Notes: a model not told the origin generated them from the letters alone. A DNA stretch of 64,000 nt from Tragulus kanchil (GCA_022376925.1 JAIOJX010000025.1:139893301-139957300); one strand, 5' to 3'; positions 33,152 to 45,130 are shown, numbered from the stretch's first letter. A program made the numbers and translations.

Positions 33152-33205
<54 letters not shown>

Positions 33206-33380
33206 TATGTCTATATATACGTATAAAAGGAATCGCCACATGTGATTACAGAGGCTGACAAGTCTCAAAATCTTCAGCTGGCAGGCTGGAGACCCAGAGG
33301 AACTGGTGTTGTAAGCTTTGATCTGAAGGCTGGCAGGCCCAAGACTAAGGAGGAGCTTATGTTTCAGCTCAAGTCCACGG
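33110..33380. mobile_element. Old repeat left half with compound microsatellite, second copy
   Basis: Copy of 32006-32270. The microsatellite at 33151-33205 is longer than in copy 1, by about one CT and two TA units. Confidence 0.65.
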
Positions 33381-34053
33381 TTGTTGTTCAGTCACTAAGT
33401 TGTGTCTGACTTGTTGTGACCCCGTGGACTGCAGCATGCCTCTGTCCTCCACTGTCTCCTGGAGTATGCTCAGATTCACGTCCTTTGAGTCAGTTATTGA
33501 GTCCACCCATCTCGTCTTCTGTGCCCCCTTCTCCTTTTGCCTTCATCTTTCCCAGCATCAGGGCCTTTTCCAATGAGTCATCTCTTTGCATCAGATGACC
33601 AAAGTACTGGGACTTCAGCTTCAGCATTAGCCCTTCCATAGAATATTCAGGGTTCATCTCCTTTAGGATCGACTGGTTTGATCTCCTTGCTCTCCAAGGG
33701 ACTCTGAAGAGTATTCTCCAGCACCACAATTCAAAAGCATTAATTCTTTGGTGCTCAGCCTTCTTTATGGACCAACTCTTACATCTCTATATGGCTCCTG
33801 AAAAAACCATAGCTTTTCCTATACAGACCTTTGTCAGCAAGAATGTTGTCTCTACTTTTGAATACACTGTCTATGTATGTCATAGCTTTTATTTGAAGGA
33901 GAAAGCATCTTTTAATTTCATGGCTATAATCATTGTTTACAGTGATGTTGGAGGCCAAGAAAATGAAGTCTGTTGCTGATTCTACTTTTCCACTTCCATC
34001 TGTCATGAAGTGATGGAAGCAGATGCCATGATCTTAGTTTTTTCCATGTTGAG
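33381..34053 (-). mobile_element. BovB (RTE) LINE, minus strand, first copy
   Basis: Reversed BovB from the 3' end to the middle of the RT frame. On the minus strand the segments WCWRILFRVPWRARRSNQS and ILKEMNPEYSMEGLMLKL (33490-33729) and VESATDFIFLASNITVNND (33779-34006) are recognisable but lie in different frames separated by stops, so the enzyme is dead. Interrupted at 34054 by a SINE. Confidence 0.93.
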
Positions 34054-34366
34054 GTTTTTTTTTTTTTTTTTTCTTGGCAGCATTTTTTTTGGGGGGGAGG
34101 GGCCAGGTTGGGAAGGGAGAGGAGCCGGCGGGCGGGCCACTTCTATTGGTCTTTCATTTATCTATTTTCATCCATCTTTGTTCTTTGGCCTGCGTGGGCC
34201 TCCCATCACAGTGGCCTCTGTTGTCGCAGAGCACCGGCTCTGGGTGCATGCGCTCCAGAGCTCTGGCTCGATAATTGGACACATTGGTCCATCTGTTCCG
34301 CAGTGCATGGGATCTTCCCAGGCCAGAGATCGAACTGGCCTTTGCACTGCAAGGCAGTGTCCTTCC
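34054..34366 (-). mobile_element. CHR-type SINE with C-rich extension, truncated by junction L
   Basis: Reversed SINE: T-run, GGGGGGGAGGGGCCAGG (the reversed C-rich extension), GCGGGCCACTTCTATTGG, GGCCTGCGTGGGCCTCCC. Ends at the join. Confidence 0.9.
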
Positions 34367-34413
34367 CAGGCCCAAGACTAAGGAGGAGCTTATGTTTCAG
34401 CTCAAGTCCACGG

Positions 34414-35086
34414 TTGTTGTTCAGTCACTAAGTTGTGTCTGACTTGTTGTGACCCCGTGGACTGCAGCATGCCTCTGTCCTCCACTGTCTCCTGGAGTAT
34501 GCTCAGATTCACGTCCTTTGAGTCAGTTATTGAGTCCACCCATCTCGTCTTCTGTGCCCCCTTCTCCTTTTGCCTTCATCTTTCCCAGCATCAGGGCCTT
34601 TTCCAATGAGTCATCTCTTTGCATCAGATGACCAAAGTACTGGGACTTCAGCTTCAGCATTAGCCCTTCCATAGAATATTCAGGGTTCATCTCCTTTAGG
34701 ATCGACTGGTTTGATCTCCTTGCTCTCCAAGGGACTCTGAAGAGTATTCTCCAGCACCACAATTCAAAAGCATTAATTCTTTGGTGCTCAGCCTTCTTTA
34801 TGGACCAACTCTTACATCTCTATATGGCTCCTGAAAAAACCATAGCTTTTCCTATACAGACCTTTGTCAGCAAGAATGTTGTCTCTACTTTTGAATACAC
34901 TGTCTATGTATGTCATAGCTTTTATTTGAAGGAGAAAGCATCTTTTAATTTCATGGCTATAATCATTGTTTACAGTGATGTTGGAGGCCAAGAAAATGAA
35001 GTCTGTTGCTGATTCTACTTTTCCACTTCCATCTGTCATGAAGTGATGGAAGCAGATGCCATGATCTTAGTTTTTTCCATGTTGAG
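34414..35086 (-). mobile_element. BovB LINE, minus strand, second copy (left part)
   Basis: Copy of 33381-34053. Here the SINE that interrupts it is complete and the BovB resumes at 35426. Confidence 0.93.
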
Positions 35087-35425
35087 GTTTTTTTTTTTTT
35101 TTTTTCTTGGCAGCATTTTTTTTGGGGGGGAGGGGCCAGGTTGGGAAGGGAGAGGAGCCGGCGGGCGGGCCACTTCTATTGGTCTTTCATTTATCTATTT
35201 TCATCCATCTTTGTTCTTTGGCCTGCGTGGGCCTCCCATCACAGTGGCCTCTGTTGTCGCAGAGCACCGGCTCTGGGTGCATGCGCTCCAGAGCTCTGGC
35301 TCGATAATTGGACACATTGGTCCATCTGTTCCGCAGTGCATGGGATCTTCCCAGGCCAGAGATCGAACTGGCGCCCTTTGCACTGCAAGGCAGTGTCCTT
35401 ACCCACTGGACCACCAGGGAAGCCC
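35087..35425 (-). mobile_element. CHR-type SINE with C-rich extension inserted in BovB
   Basis: Complete minus-strand SINE bounded by the 10-base target-site duplication CCATGTTGAG at 35077-35086 and 35426-35435. Head ends ACCACCAGGGAAGCCC. Because it lies inside BovB, it is younger than that BovB insertion. Confidence 0.95.
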
Positions 35426-35523
35426 CCATGTTGAGTTTTAAGCCAGCTATTTCACTTGTCTCTTTCACCCTCATCAAGAGACTCTTTAGTTCCTCTTCAC
35501 TTTCTGCCACTAGAATGGGGTCA
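35426..35523 (-). mobile_element. BovB remainder beyond the SINE, minus strand
   Basis: Reads MAESEEELKSLLMRVKET on the minus strand, the segment just after the YADD box of BovB. 5' truncation of the element falls near 35523. Duplicate at 36531-36628. Confidence 0.9.
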
Positions 35524-35805
35524 TCAGGTTTAGTATCCCAGTCTGAAGAACATCAGGCAGGAGAAATGCCCTCTTACTCGTGGGAGAGCCAGTCCTTTTG
35601 TTCTAGTCAGGCTTTCAACTGATTGAACGTGGCCCACCACAATAAGGACAGCAATCTGCTTTACTTGGTCTACTAATTCTAATGATAATTTCATGCAAAT
35701 ACCCCATTCACAGACACACCTGGTATAATGTTTGACCAGATATCTGGGTGTCCGTGGCCAAGTCAGGTTGACACATAAAATTAACCATTATATCATGGTA
35801 AGTGA
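35524..35805. mobile_element. Old repeat, right half
   Basis: CTTTCAACTGATTGAACGTGG, CCCACCACAATAAGGACAG, and GTTGACACATAAAATTAACC near the end. Continues the repeat whose left half is at 33110-33380. The BovB split it. Duplicate at 36629-36910. Confidence 0.65.
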
Positions 35806-36431
35806 CTGAGCCATGATTTGGGTCCAGGCTCGAGAGCACATACTTCTGGCCTTTACTTACCTCACTAAGGCCTTAGAGCTCCTTACTGTCACCTACTCTA
35901 CATGAAAATCAAGCAATGCCCCTGTTCAGACTTTCAACAAAGATTTCATACTTTTCAAAATTACCTTCCCACAAACAACATGTCATGTTATGGAGTTCTT
36001 ACAAAGAGAGAGTTTGCTACTAGAATGTTTGACCTTATTCCCAGGACATATTATTTTGACCTTAAATATTTCAAATTAGCCACAACTAGATCCTTGGTTG
36101 CCTCACATCAAACATGAAACATTCCCATTTGGGTTAATTCTAAAACCACAGAAGGAAAAACAGGCATTCTTTGCCTTTTTTTCCTAAATCCTTATACACA
36201 GAGAACTGTAGCAAGGCAACCGGTCTGAGGGCTGGGACTTCCTGCCTGATTCTGCTCTTCTGGAAATACAACACTGTGTGGAAGAGGCAAAGATGCTCAC
36301 TAATTGTACAGTGAGGGATGCAGTCAGTACATAAGTAAGTGTGATGATACATAATTGAACATGGGTTAGAGATAAAAGTTCTATGACAACAATTGAGCAA
36401 AAGAGTGATGCCAGATGTGGGTGAGGTGGCG
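35806..36431. other. Unique non-coding stretch
   Basis: No named repeat or gene. Duplicate at about 36911-37534. Confidence 0.5.
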
Positions 36432-37544
36432 TATCATAACAGTAAGTGTAGATGTCATGAAGCTGTTGAATACTGGCGCCCTTTGCACTGCAAGGCAGTG
36501 TCCTTACCCACTGGACCACCAGGGAAGCCCCCATGTTGAGTTTTAAGCCAGCTATTTCACTTGTCTCTTTCACCCTCATCAAGAGACTCTTTAGTTCCTC
36601 TTCACTTTCTGCCACTAGAATGGGGTCATCAGGTTTAGTATCCCAGTCTGAAGAACATCAGGCAGGAGAAATGCCCTCTTACTCGTGGGAGAGCCAGTCC
36701 TTTTGTTCTAGTCAGGCTTTCAACTGATTGAACGTGGCCCACCACAATAAGGACAGCAATCTGCTTTACTTGGTCTACTAATTCTAATGATAATTTCATG
36801 CAAATACCCCATTCACAGACACACCTGGTATAATGTTTGACCAGATATCTGGGTGTCCGTGGCCAAGTCAGGTTGACACATAAAATTAACCATTATATCA
36901 TGGTAAGTGACTGAGCCATGATTTGGGTCCAGGCTCGAGAGCACATACTTCTGGCCTTTACTTACCTCACTAAGGCCTTAGAGCTCCTTACTGTCACCTA
37001 CTCTACATGAAAATCAAGCAATGCCCCTGTTCAGACTTTCAACAAAGATTTCATACTTTTCAAAATTACCTTCCCACAAACAACATGTCATGTTATGGAG
37101 TTCTTACAAAGAGAGAGTTTGCTACTAGAATGTTTGACCTTATTCCCAGGACATATTATTTTGACCTTAAATATTTCAAATTAGCCACAACTAGATCCTT
37201 GGTTGCCTCACATCAAACATGAAACATTCCCATTTGGGTTAATTCTAAAACCACAGAAGGAAAAACAGGCATTCTTTGCCTTTTTCCTAAATCCTTATAC
37301 ACAGAGAACTGTAGCAAGGCAACCGGTCTGAGGGCTGGGACTTCCTGCCTGATTCTGCTCTTCTGGAAATACAACACTGTGTGGAAGAGGCAAAGATGCT
37401 CACTAATTGTACAGTGAGGGATGCAGTCAGTACATAAGTAAGTGTGATGATACATAATTGAACATGGGTTAGAGATAAAAGTTCTATGACAACAATTGAG
37501 CAAAAGAGTGATGCCAGATGTGGGTGAGGTGGCGATTAACATAT

Positions 37545-38075
37545 GAGAGTCAGAGAAGGCCTCTGTTAAGCAGGTAACATTTGAGCAGAGACTTGAATGA
37601 AACAAAGGAGTGAGGCATGAGACCATCTGTGAAAACCCTTCTCCATGAGAGCTGTATGAATCAGGGGCCAAATTGGGAGTATGCTCTGAGTGTTTAAGGA
37701 ACAGCCTGATTGGAAGGAAGTGAGCAAGGTACGAGAGAATGGTAATGGAACGTGAGGAGCAGCCAGAGCCAGGTCATGTAGGGTCTTTTGGTTCATGGAA
37801 AAGACTTTGAATTTTGAAATGAGAAGACATTGGAGGGTTTTTGAGTAGAATAATAAGATCTGACTCACATTTTAAGGGACCGCTATGGCTGTGATAACAG
37901 AACAGTTACTTGGGAGAAAATGTGGAAGTAAAAACGATGAAACTATTACAGCGATGGCTTGAGCACTGTGGGAGCAGTGGAGGTGGTCACAATTGTTTGG
38001 ATTTGGTTATATTTTGAAGGTAGCATGAAGGGCCATATTGATAGATTTTCTATATGATGACTATTAGACTGTTAT
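37545..38075 (-). mobile_element. L2 LINE fragment, minus strand
   Basis: AGAAGGCCTCTGTTAAGCAGG, AACATTTGAGCAGAGACTTG, AGCCAGGTCATGTAGGG, AAGACTTTGAATTTTGAAATG, GGAGGGTTTTTGAGTAG and GGTTATATTTTGAAGGTAGC follow the reversed L2 order well. Confidence 0.85.
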
Positions 38076-38277
38076 GCAGATGTCTTATAACTGAGCAGAT
38101 TTGTGTGCAAAAGAGATTGAGCTAAGTGGTATCAAAGGCCAGAACAGTGATTTTACTGTGTGCTTCCTGAGATATAGCAACATTCAACTATTTTATCAGC
38201 TGCAGTTAAACTTTATTTTCTATATCTAAGGCTCACTATATCTTCTTTGATCCAGAATGTTTTTTAATAGCAACAGT

Positions 38278-40498
38278 ATTAGTCTACCAAAACAGAAGCT
38301 GGTGGAAGTAAACAAATGAATTTTCAGTGTATCCATGAAAATGGCACCAAGATGTACCAAAAATTACAAAAAAAGTTTTGAAGATGTGTAACTTTTAAAT
38401 AAATATGGGAGAAACTCAGGAAGCAGATACTAAAAAAAAAAGACACATAACATAAAATAATATGAACATGTCCCTCAGAGAAGGACCAAAGAAAGAATTA
38501 TTTTATTTAGCTGCATCAGCAAAAAGTTGCCTGGCTTTATATCAGAAAAACGTGCTCATAATCCAGTTTTAAAAGCGCTTGCTCCATATATTATACATGA
38601 CATTTCCAGGCTGCCAAATTTCTGATTGAGCTGGTGATTATAAGACAATGCAGCACCTCCTTTTCTCTCTCTCTCTCTCTTCCTTTCTTGGAAACTGCAT
38701 TGCCTCAGCTCTCCTTCTTCTGAATGTCTTCTGAAAGTAAAGAGAGAAGGCGAAGAGAGAGAGACACGCGTCAGAGAGTGGATAGGGTTAAAGAGAAATA
38801 CCTAGTGGGAAAGTGCAGTAGCTAAGAAGCATTGGCAGAGGTGAGAAAGGGATCAAGAAGGGTCAGGAAAGAGCAGCTTTGCCTTCTGTATTTGAAGGTC
38901 ATAAGAAGTGTCGGATATCCACAATACCTGGGTTAATTGCCCCTGACACCAAATGAAATGAAACTGTGTTTGATTTGCAGGCAGCTCTGAAGAGAGATGG
39001 CTCATTTTCAACCTGCATGTTTATATCATGTTACTTAATTGGCCTATTGAAGCATGAGGGCTGCTGTGAAGCAGCAGTGGCAGAGGGTAGGATGCATGGT
39101 GTGTGTGTGTGTGCGTGTGTCAGTGAGTGAGTAAGAGAGAGGTAAAAGTGGTAATTTATTATGATTGCTTTTCCTGCTCACCATAATGGACCACTTCTGA
39201 GCAATCAGGCTGTGCTCCTACAGGACTTGGGGTGGCACAGGTAGGCATTATTTAATTCATCTGTGAGAAAGTGAGCCACAGAGAGAGATAAAGTGGATAT
39301 TAATCAGAACTGTATGAGATCTGAGATGGCTGCATCTAAATCAACCCAAGGAATCGTCTGGGAAATCAACTCCCTGCTCACTCATTATATTGGCTTTGCA
39401 TTAGTCTACCAAAACAGAAGCTGGTGGAAGTAAACAAATGAATTTTCAGTGTATCCATGAAAATGGCACCAAGATGTACCAAAAATTACAAAAAAAGTTT
39501 TGAAGATGTGTAACTTTTAAATAAATATGGGAGAAACTCAGGAAGCAGATACTAAAAAAAAAAGACACATAACATAAAATAATATGAACATGTCCCTCAG
39601 AGAAGGACCAAAGAAAGAATTATTTTATTTAGCTGCATCAGCAAAAAGTTGCCTGGCTTTATATCAGAAAAACGTGCTCATAATCCAGTTTTAAAAGCGC
39701 TTGCTCCATATATTATACATGACATTTCCAGGCTGCCAAATTTCTGATTGAGCTGGTGATTATAAGACAATGCAGCACCTCCTTTTCTCTCTCTCTCTCT
39801 CTTCCTTTCTTGGAAACTGCATTGCCTCAGCTCTCCTTCTTCTGAATGTCTTCTGAAAGTAAAGAGAGAAGGCGAAGAGAGAGAGACACGCGTCAGAGAG
39901 TGGATAGGGTTAAAGAGAAATACCTAGTGGGAAAGTGCAGTAGCTAAGAAGCATTGGCAGAGGTGAGAAAGGGATCAAGAAGGGTCAGGAAAGAGCAGCT
40001 TTGCCTTCTGTATTTGAAGGTCATAAGAAGTGTCGGATATCCACAATACCTGGGTTAATTGCCCCTGACACCAAATGAAATGAAACTGTGTTTGATTTGC
40101 AGGCAGCTCTGAAGAGAGATGGCTCATTTTCAACCTGCATGTTTATATCATGTTACTTAATTGGCCTATTGAAGCATGAGGGCTGCTGTGAAGCAGCAGT
40201 GGCAGCGGGTAGGATGCATGGTGTGTGTGTGTGTGCGTGTGTCAGTGAGTGAGTAAGAGAGAGGTAAAAGTGGTAATTTATTATGATTGCTTTTCCTGCT
40301 CACCATAATGGACCACTTCTGAGCAATCAGGCTGTGCTCCTACAGGACTTGGGGTGGCACAGGTAGGCATTATTTAATTCATCTGTGAGAAAGTGAGCCA
40401 CAGAGAGAGATAAAGTGGATATTAATCAGAACTGTATGAGATCTGAGATGGCTGCATCTAAATCAACCCAAGGAATCGTCTGGGAAATCAACTCCCTG
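38278..40498. repeat. Tandem duplication pair N (38278-39376 / 39400-40498)
   Basis: Direct repeat with offset 1122 and a 23-base filler (39377-39399). One substitution seen: GGCAGAGGG near 39082 against GGCAGCGGG near 40204. Confidence 0.96.
38490..39376. other. Repeat-poor block with (CT)n and (GT)n, possible conserved non-coding DNA
   Basis: No transposon recognised apart from simple repeats: (CT)n at about 38664-38680 and (GT)n at about 39098-39120. Contains AATGGCCTATTGAAGC-like and TAATTGG motifs. Duplicate at 39612-40498. Could be a regulatory element; cannot be judged without alignment. Confidence 0.25.
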
Positions 40499-41040
40499 TT
40501 TTCAGTTGGCTTACATGCTTTATTCTGGTGGGGGGATATTAGGAGCTTTTTTTTCAATCACATCTTCCCACTTTGGTTCATCGTAATAAACTCCAGAAAA
40601 TTCATACGTCAGAATGAATTTGCTGTGACTGGAACTTCATTCCACAGTCTCTGAATACTGATAAATGGTGAGTGTCACTGGGATCCTATCTGAGAGCCCG
40701 AGGCTCTTTTGAGTTTGTTAGAGGGGCTAGCCCGGATTTCTCAATACCTCCTGAGCCATGACTGTGCCAGTTTGGGAGCTATAATCCAGTCAATACAGGT
40801 GACAGAGAAACCTGAAACAGGATAAAATGAAGAACCAGGAGTGAAATGCCAAGGGATCTTGCTCTGAGTTTAATGTATAGTATGGAAGCAGATTGATTAA
40901 GGAACATTTCCCTTGATTTTTGATTAGGGAAAGTAAGAGATAGACTTACTGGCCTTGGAAGAATGTCTTAAAGAGGAGCCCTATTAGCCCAGAGCATATC
41001 AAAAATTGAAGAATAAGGCGCTAAAAGCTATTGTTCAGCC
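40499..41040. other. Unique non-coding stretch
   Basis: Repeat-poor, single copy up to 40703, then in pair O. No gene seen. Confidence 0.45.
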
Positions 41041-41073
41041 CTTAGCTTTTGACCACAGCAGTGGCACCCATAC

Positions 41074-41328
41074 CTGTGAGCTCGCTTTGTTCCATCCACA
41101 CGTGGACCTCAGGTTCAAGAAGTGCTATATTCAGAGTTAACTGCTGCCGCTTTGGGATAGCCCACTTGGAAATACTCTGTTGTAAGAGGGTACCCAGATA
41201 ATCCAGAATGTGCTTACATTGTTTTTGAAAGATCCTTGAAATGAAAACATGCACTTCATAATCATATGTGAAGATTTCACAAAAAACATATTCATGGATT
41301 TCTAGGAGTCCATGAGAAGAGGAACCAC
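41074..41328 (-). other. Weak exon candidate, minus strand, 255 nt
   Basis: On the minus strand a TCCTACAG precedes 41328 and GCTCACAG/GTATGG follows 41074. The frame is open across the whole 255 nt and beyond (about 106 codons in total), beginning and ending in phase 1. The peptide includes HILDYLGTLLQQSISKW and LLEPEVHVWMEQSELTG, which I do not recognise. The acceptor lacks a good pyrimidine tract. The only change seen in copy 2 (42137-42391) is one residue, G to A, at the acceptor edge. May be chance. Confidence 0.2.
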
Positions 41329-41369
41329 CTGTAGGATTCTTCTCAAATAAATCAGGAGGCATGTGAACT

Positions 41370-41735
41370 TTGGGAGTTACTCAGCAGGCTCCCTGGTAAG
41401 TCGGTGTATTCTTTAAGGCCTCGGTGCTATGAGCTGACGCTCCAGTGCACTGTATGCATGCCCTCCCAACGTCCCCATCGTTTCCCACCCTCTTGTTCCA
41501 AGGGGCCCAGGACAACTAAAAAGCCATCTTATGTGCATAATATATATAAAAATAGGTCGCTCAGGGTTAATGAAAGGGCTGATAGTTTCTAAGATAAATG
41601 TAGAAAATTCAAATCTTTTGACACATGGTTTCAAATGAATAAAAATAAAAAACTTCTTATGAGACAAAGCATTTGTGTATCTGAAAATGAAAAGATTCTA
41701 ATCTAGGTAAACCTAAGTTACAATATTTGGTTGCT
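41370..41735. other. Unique non-coding stretch
   Basis: Contains ATAATATATATAAAAATAGG-type AT-rich DNA near 41537. No gene. Duplicate at about 42433-42800. Confidence 0.5.
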
Positions 41736-42938
41736 AAATCCTCCATCTATTCCAGCCTTGGAAAGTGCCTCTTTTGAGTTTGTTAGAGGGCTAGCCGGAT
41801 TTCTCAATACCTCCTGAGCCATGACTGTGCCAGTTTGGGAGCTATAATCCAGTCAATACAGGTGACAGAGAAACCTGAAACAGGATAAAATGAAGAACCA
41901 GGAGTGAAATGCCAAGGGATCTTGCTCTGAGTTTAATGTATAGTATGGAAGCAGATTGATTAAGGAACATTTCCCTTGATTTTTGATTAGGGAAAGTAAG
42001 AGATAGACTTACTGGCCTTGGAAGAATGTCTTAAAGAGGAGCCCTATTAGCCCAGAGCATATCAAAAATTGAAGAATAAGGCGCTAAAAGCTATTGTTCA
42101 GCCCTTAGCTTTTGACCACAGCAGTGGCACCCATACCTGTGAGCTCGCTTTGTTCCATCCACACGTGGACCTCAGGTTCAAGAAGTGCTATATTCAGAGT
42201 TAACTGCTGCCGCTTTGGGATAGCCCACTTGGAAATACTCTGTTGTAAGAGGGTACCCAGATAATCCAGAATGTGCTTACATTGTTTTTGAAAGATCCTT
42301 GAAATGAAAACATGCACTTCATAATCATATGTGAAGATTTCACAAAAAACATATTCATGGATTTCTAGGAGTCCATGAGAAGAGGAACCAGCTGTAGGAT
42401 TCTTCTCAAATAAATCAGGAGGCATGTGAACTTTGGGAGTTACTCAGCAGGCTCCCTGGTAAGTCGGTGTATTCTTTAAGGCCTCGGGTGCTATGAGCTG
42501 ACGCTCCAGTGCACTGTATGCATGCCCTCCCAACGTCCCCATCGTTTCCCACCCTCTTGTTCCAAGGGGCCCAGGACAACTAAAAAGCCATCTTATGTGC
42601 ATAATATATATAAAAATAGGTCGCTCAGGGTTAATGAAAGGGCTGATAGTTTCTAAGATAAATGTAGAAAATTCAAATCTTTTGACACATGGTTTCAAAT
42701 GAATAAAAATAAAAAACTTCTTATGAGACAAAGCATTTGTGTATCTGAAAATGAAAAGATTCTAATCTAGGTAAACCTAAGTTACAATATTTGGTTGCTA
42801 AATCCTCCATCTATTCCAGCCTTGGAAAGTGCCTCTTCCCAACTGGTTGATCTTTTCAAGTGGTCTGTCTCTTTTTGGCATGTGTGTTACTTATATACCT
42901 CAATGAAGATGGTTAAGGTATACTATATATATTTATAC

Positions 42939-42961
42939 CACACACACACACACACACACAC
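42939..42961. repeat. (CA)n microsatellite
   Basis: About eleven CA units after TTTATAC. Duplicate at 44026-44048 with the same or nearly the same length. Confidence 0.9.
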
Positions 42962-42999
42962 CTATACCCTAGTATATATTTTTGTAAATGTGTTTATTT

Positions 43000-43850
43000 A
43001 AAACGCACATCATTTTCCCAAAGGAAACGCACATTGTTTTACCAAGAAAACATCTTGAGCCATACATAAATCAAAGTTGCTTTATTTGTTGATTGACTCA
43101 GTGGGCTACTGGGGATAGTAATGGACCTTTGAGCCTTGTTGGGTTCATCTTTCTGTGTTTAAAAAAGGCAAAAAAGGGAAAGGAGAGAGAAGCAAAGATC
43201 TTTGATCTCCACCTTATCTGGAAGAGAAGAGGGGAAAGGAACCAGAGACAAAGGACTAAATTTACCTTTTGAGAAATGCAAGCAACAGAAAATATAAGAC
43301 AAGATTTCCAGAACTGCAGAATAAAGGGCTTCTGTTGTGTAAGGTTTCATGACAGAAAAAGAAATGGTTTTCTCAGAGTTGCTTGCCTAGGTCTGCTATG
43401 CTGGCCTTCTTTCTCTGGGAATCCTGATTCTTTGTCGCATATGGAATTGTTAATGACGTTCTGGGTGCACACTGAGGCAGAATTAGCTCCATTTCCTGTC
43501 CAGTGGTCCTGGTCTCAGCTAGGCAGGCCCGATTCACATCCAGGTGGAGGAGGAAGAATGTACTTGAGGGTGAAGTTGGGAAGCACTCGGAAGGAGAGGT
43601 CTGCCAGTGTCTAGAAGCATCAACCTGAAAAACTATTTGACAAAAATAAAGGCTGAAATTTAGAGCCAATTTTCTCTCTTCAAGCATTATTGCTTCCCAC
43701 CAAATCCTGAGCTGTCAACGTCTCTTCTAGTGCAGTACCATTCCCTCCCAGATAGCAAGTCTATTTCTAAGACAAGTCTTTACATTACTCTTCATGTGTT
43801 CTTAGTTAATGAATAGTATTAAAACAATAACAGTGCTTTCAGACACATCA
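43000..43850. other. Unique stretch with overlapping open frames
   Basis: Frames open at the same place on both strands (43276-43614 plus, 43373-43687 minus), about 100 codons each. Neither resembles a known protein to me and neither has a convincing splice context. Duplicate at 44087-44935. Confidence 0.4.
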
Positions 43851-45130
43851 TGAAAGCTTTACATTACATCTTAGTTGAACTTCTATTAATCCTCCATCTA
43901 TTCCAGCCTTGGAAAGTGCCTCTTCCCAACTGGTTGATCTTTTCAAGTGGTCTGTCTCTTTTTGGCATGTGTGTTACTTATATACCTCAATGAAGATGGT
44001 TAAGGTATACTATATATATTTATACCACACACACACACACACACACACCTATACCCTAGTATATATTTTTGTAAATGTGTTTATTTAAAACGCACATCAT
44101 TTTCCCAAAGGAAACGCACATTGTTTTACCAAGAAAACATCTTGAGCCATACATAAATCAAAGTTGCTTTATTTGTTGATTGACTCAGTGGGCTACTGGG
44201 GATAGTAATGGACCTTTGAGCCTTGTTGGGTTCATCTTTCTGTGTTTAAAAAAGGCAAAAAAGGGAAAGGAGAGAGAAGCAAAGATCTTTGATCTCCACC
44301 TTATCTGGAAGAGAAGAGGGGAAAGGAACCAGAGACAAAGGACTAAATTTACCTTTTGAGAAATGCAAGCAACAGAAAATATAAGACAAGATTTCCAGAA
44401 CTGCAGAATAAAGGGCTTCTGTTGTGTAAGGTTTCATGACAGAAAAAGAAATGGTTTTCTCAGAGTTGCTTGCCTAGGTCTGCTATGCTGGCCTTCTTTC
44501 TCTGGGAATCCTGATTCTTTGTCGCATATGGAATTGTTAATGACGTTCTGGGTGCACACTGAGGCAGAATTAGCTCCATTTCCTGTCCAGTGGTCCTGGT
44601 CTCAGCTAGGCAGGCCCGATTCACATCCAGGTGGAGGAGGAAGAATGTACTTGAGGGTGAAGTTGGGAAGCACTCGGAAGGAGAGGTCTGCCAGTGTCTA
44701 GAAGCATCAACCTGAAAAACTATTTGACAAAAATAAAGGCTGAAATTTAGAGCCAATTTTCTCTCTTCAAGCATTATTGCTTCCCACCAAATCCTGAGCT
44801 GTCAACGTCTCTTCTAGTGCAGTACCATTCCCTCCCAGATAGCAAGTCTATTTCTAAGACAAGTCTTTACATTACTCTTCATGTGTTCTTAGTTAATGAA
44901 TAGTATTAAAAACAATAACAGTGCTTTCAGACACATCATGAAAGCAGAATATTAACAGTAGGTAGGCATCATTAGTTGAACTTCTATATTCATAATATCC
45001 ACAAATAATTCAGAGTAAAACCTTTTTACTCTGCCCAGAGCTCAGATGTAGAGATATAAAGTGTCTTCCATAGTTAGTAGTGCATATTAAACTGTTGAAA
45101 GAAATTCTATTGATTCTCTTGAATCTACAT

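Larger units (their letters stand above)
31336..33543. repeat. Tandem duplication pair K (31336-32439 / 32440-33543)
   Basis: Direct repeat with offset 1104, rising to about 1109 after the microsatellite. Copy 1 ends TTCTGGCCTTCATCC; copy 2 reads TTTTGCCTTCATCTTTCCC, the normal BovB order. Chained to pair L. Confidence 0.96.
33334..35401. repeat. Tandem duplication pair L (33334-34366 / 34367-35401)
   Basis: Direct repeat with offset 1033, the shortest of the set. Copy 1 reads CGAACTGGCCTTTGCACTGC where copy 2 reads CGAACTGGCGCCCTTTGC, and breaks off within a SINE. 33334-33543 belongs to both K and L, so this sequence occurs three times (from about 32226, 33334 and 34367). Confidence 0.96.
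35367..37534. repeat. Tandem duplication pair M (35367-36431 / 36472-37534)
   Basis: Direct repeat with offset 1105 and a 40-base filler (36432-36471) of unmatched sequence at the join. Copy 2 starts in the SINE head, so a truncated SINE (36472-36530) and BovB piece (36531-36628) reappear. Copy 1 has TTTTTTTCC near 36176 against TTTTTCC in copy 2. Confidence 0.96.
40704..42836. repeat. Tandem duplication pair O (40704-41768 / 41769-42836)
   Basis: Direct repeat with offset 1065 falling to 1063: GAGGGGCTAGCCCGG in copy 1 is GAGGGCTAGCCGG in copy 2, and GCCTCGGTGC is GCCTCGGGTGC. One substitution (CCACCTGTAGG against CCAGCTGTAGG). Confidence 0.96.
42801..44988. repeat. Tandem duplication pair P (42801-43887 / 43888-44988)
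   Basis: Direct repeat with offset 1087. The end of copy 1 (about 43855-43887) is scrambled: GAAAGCTTTACATTACATC against GAAAGCAGAATATTAACAG in copy 2. Chained to pair O by 36 bases that appear three times. Confidence 0.95.
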
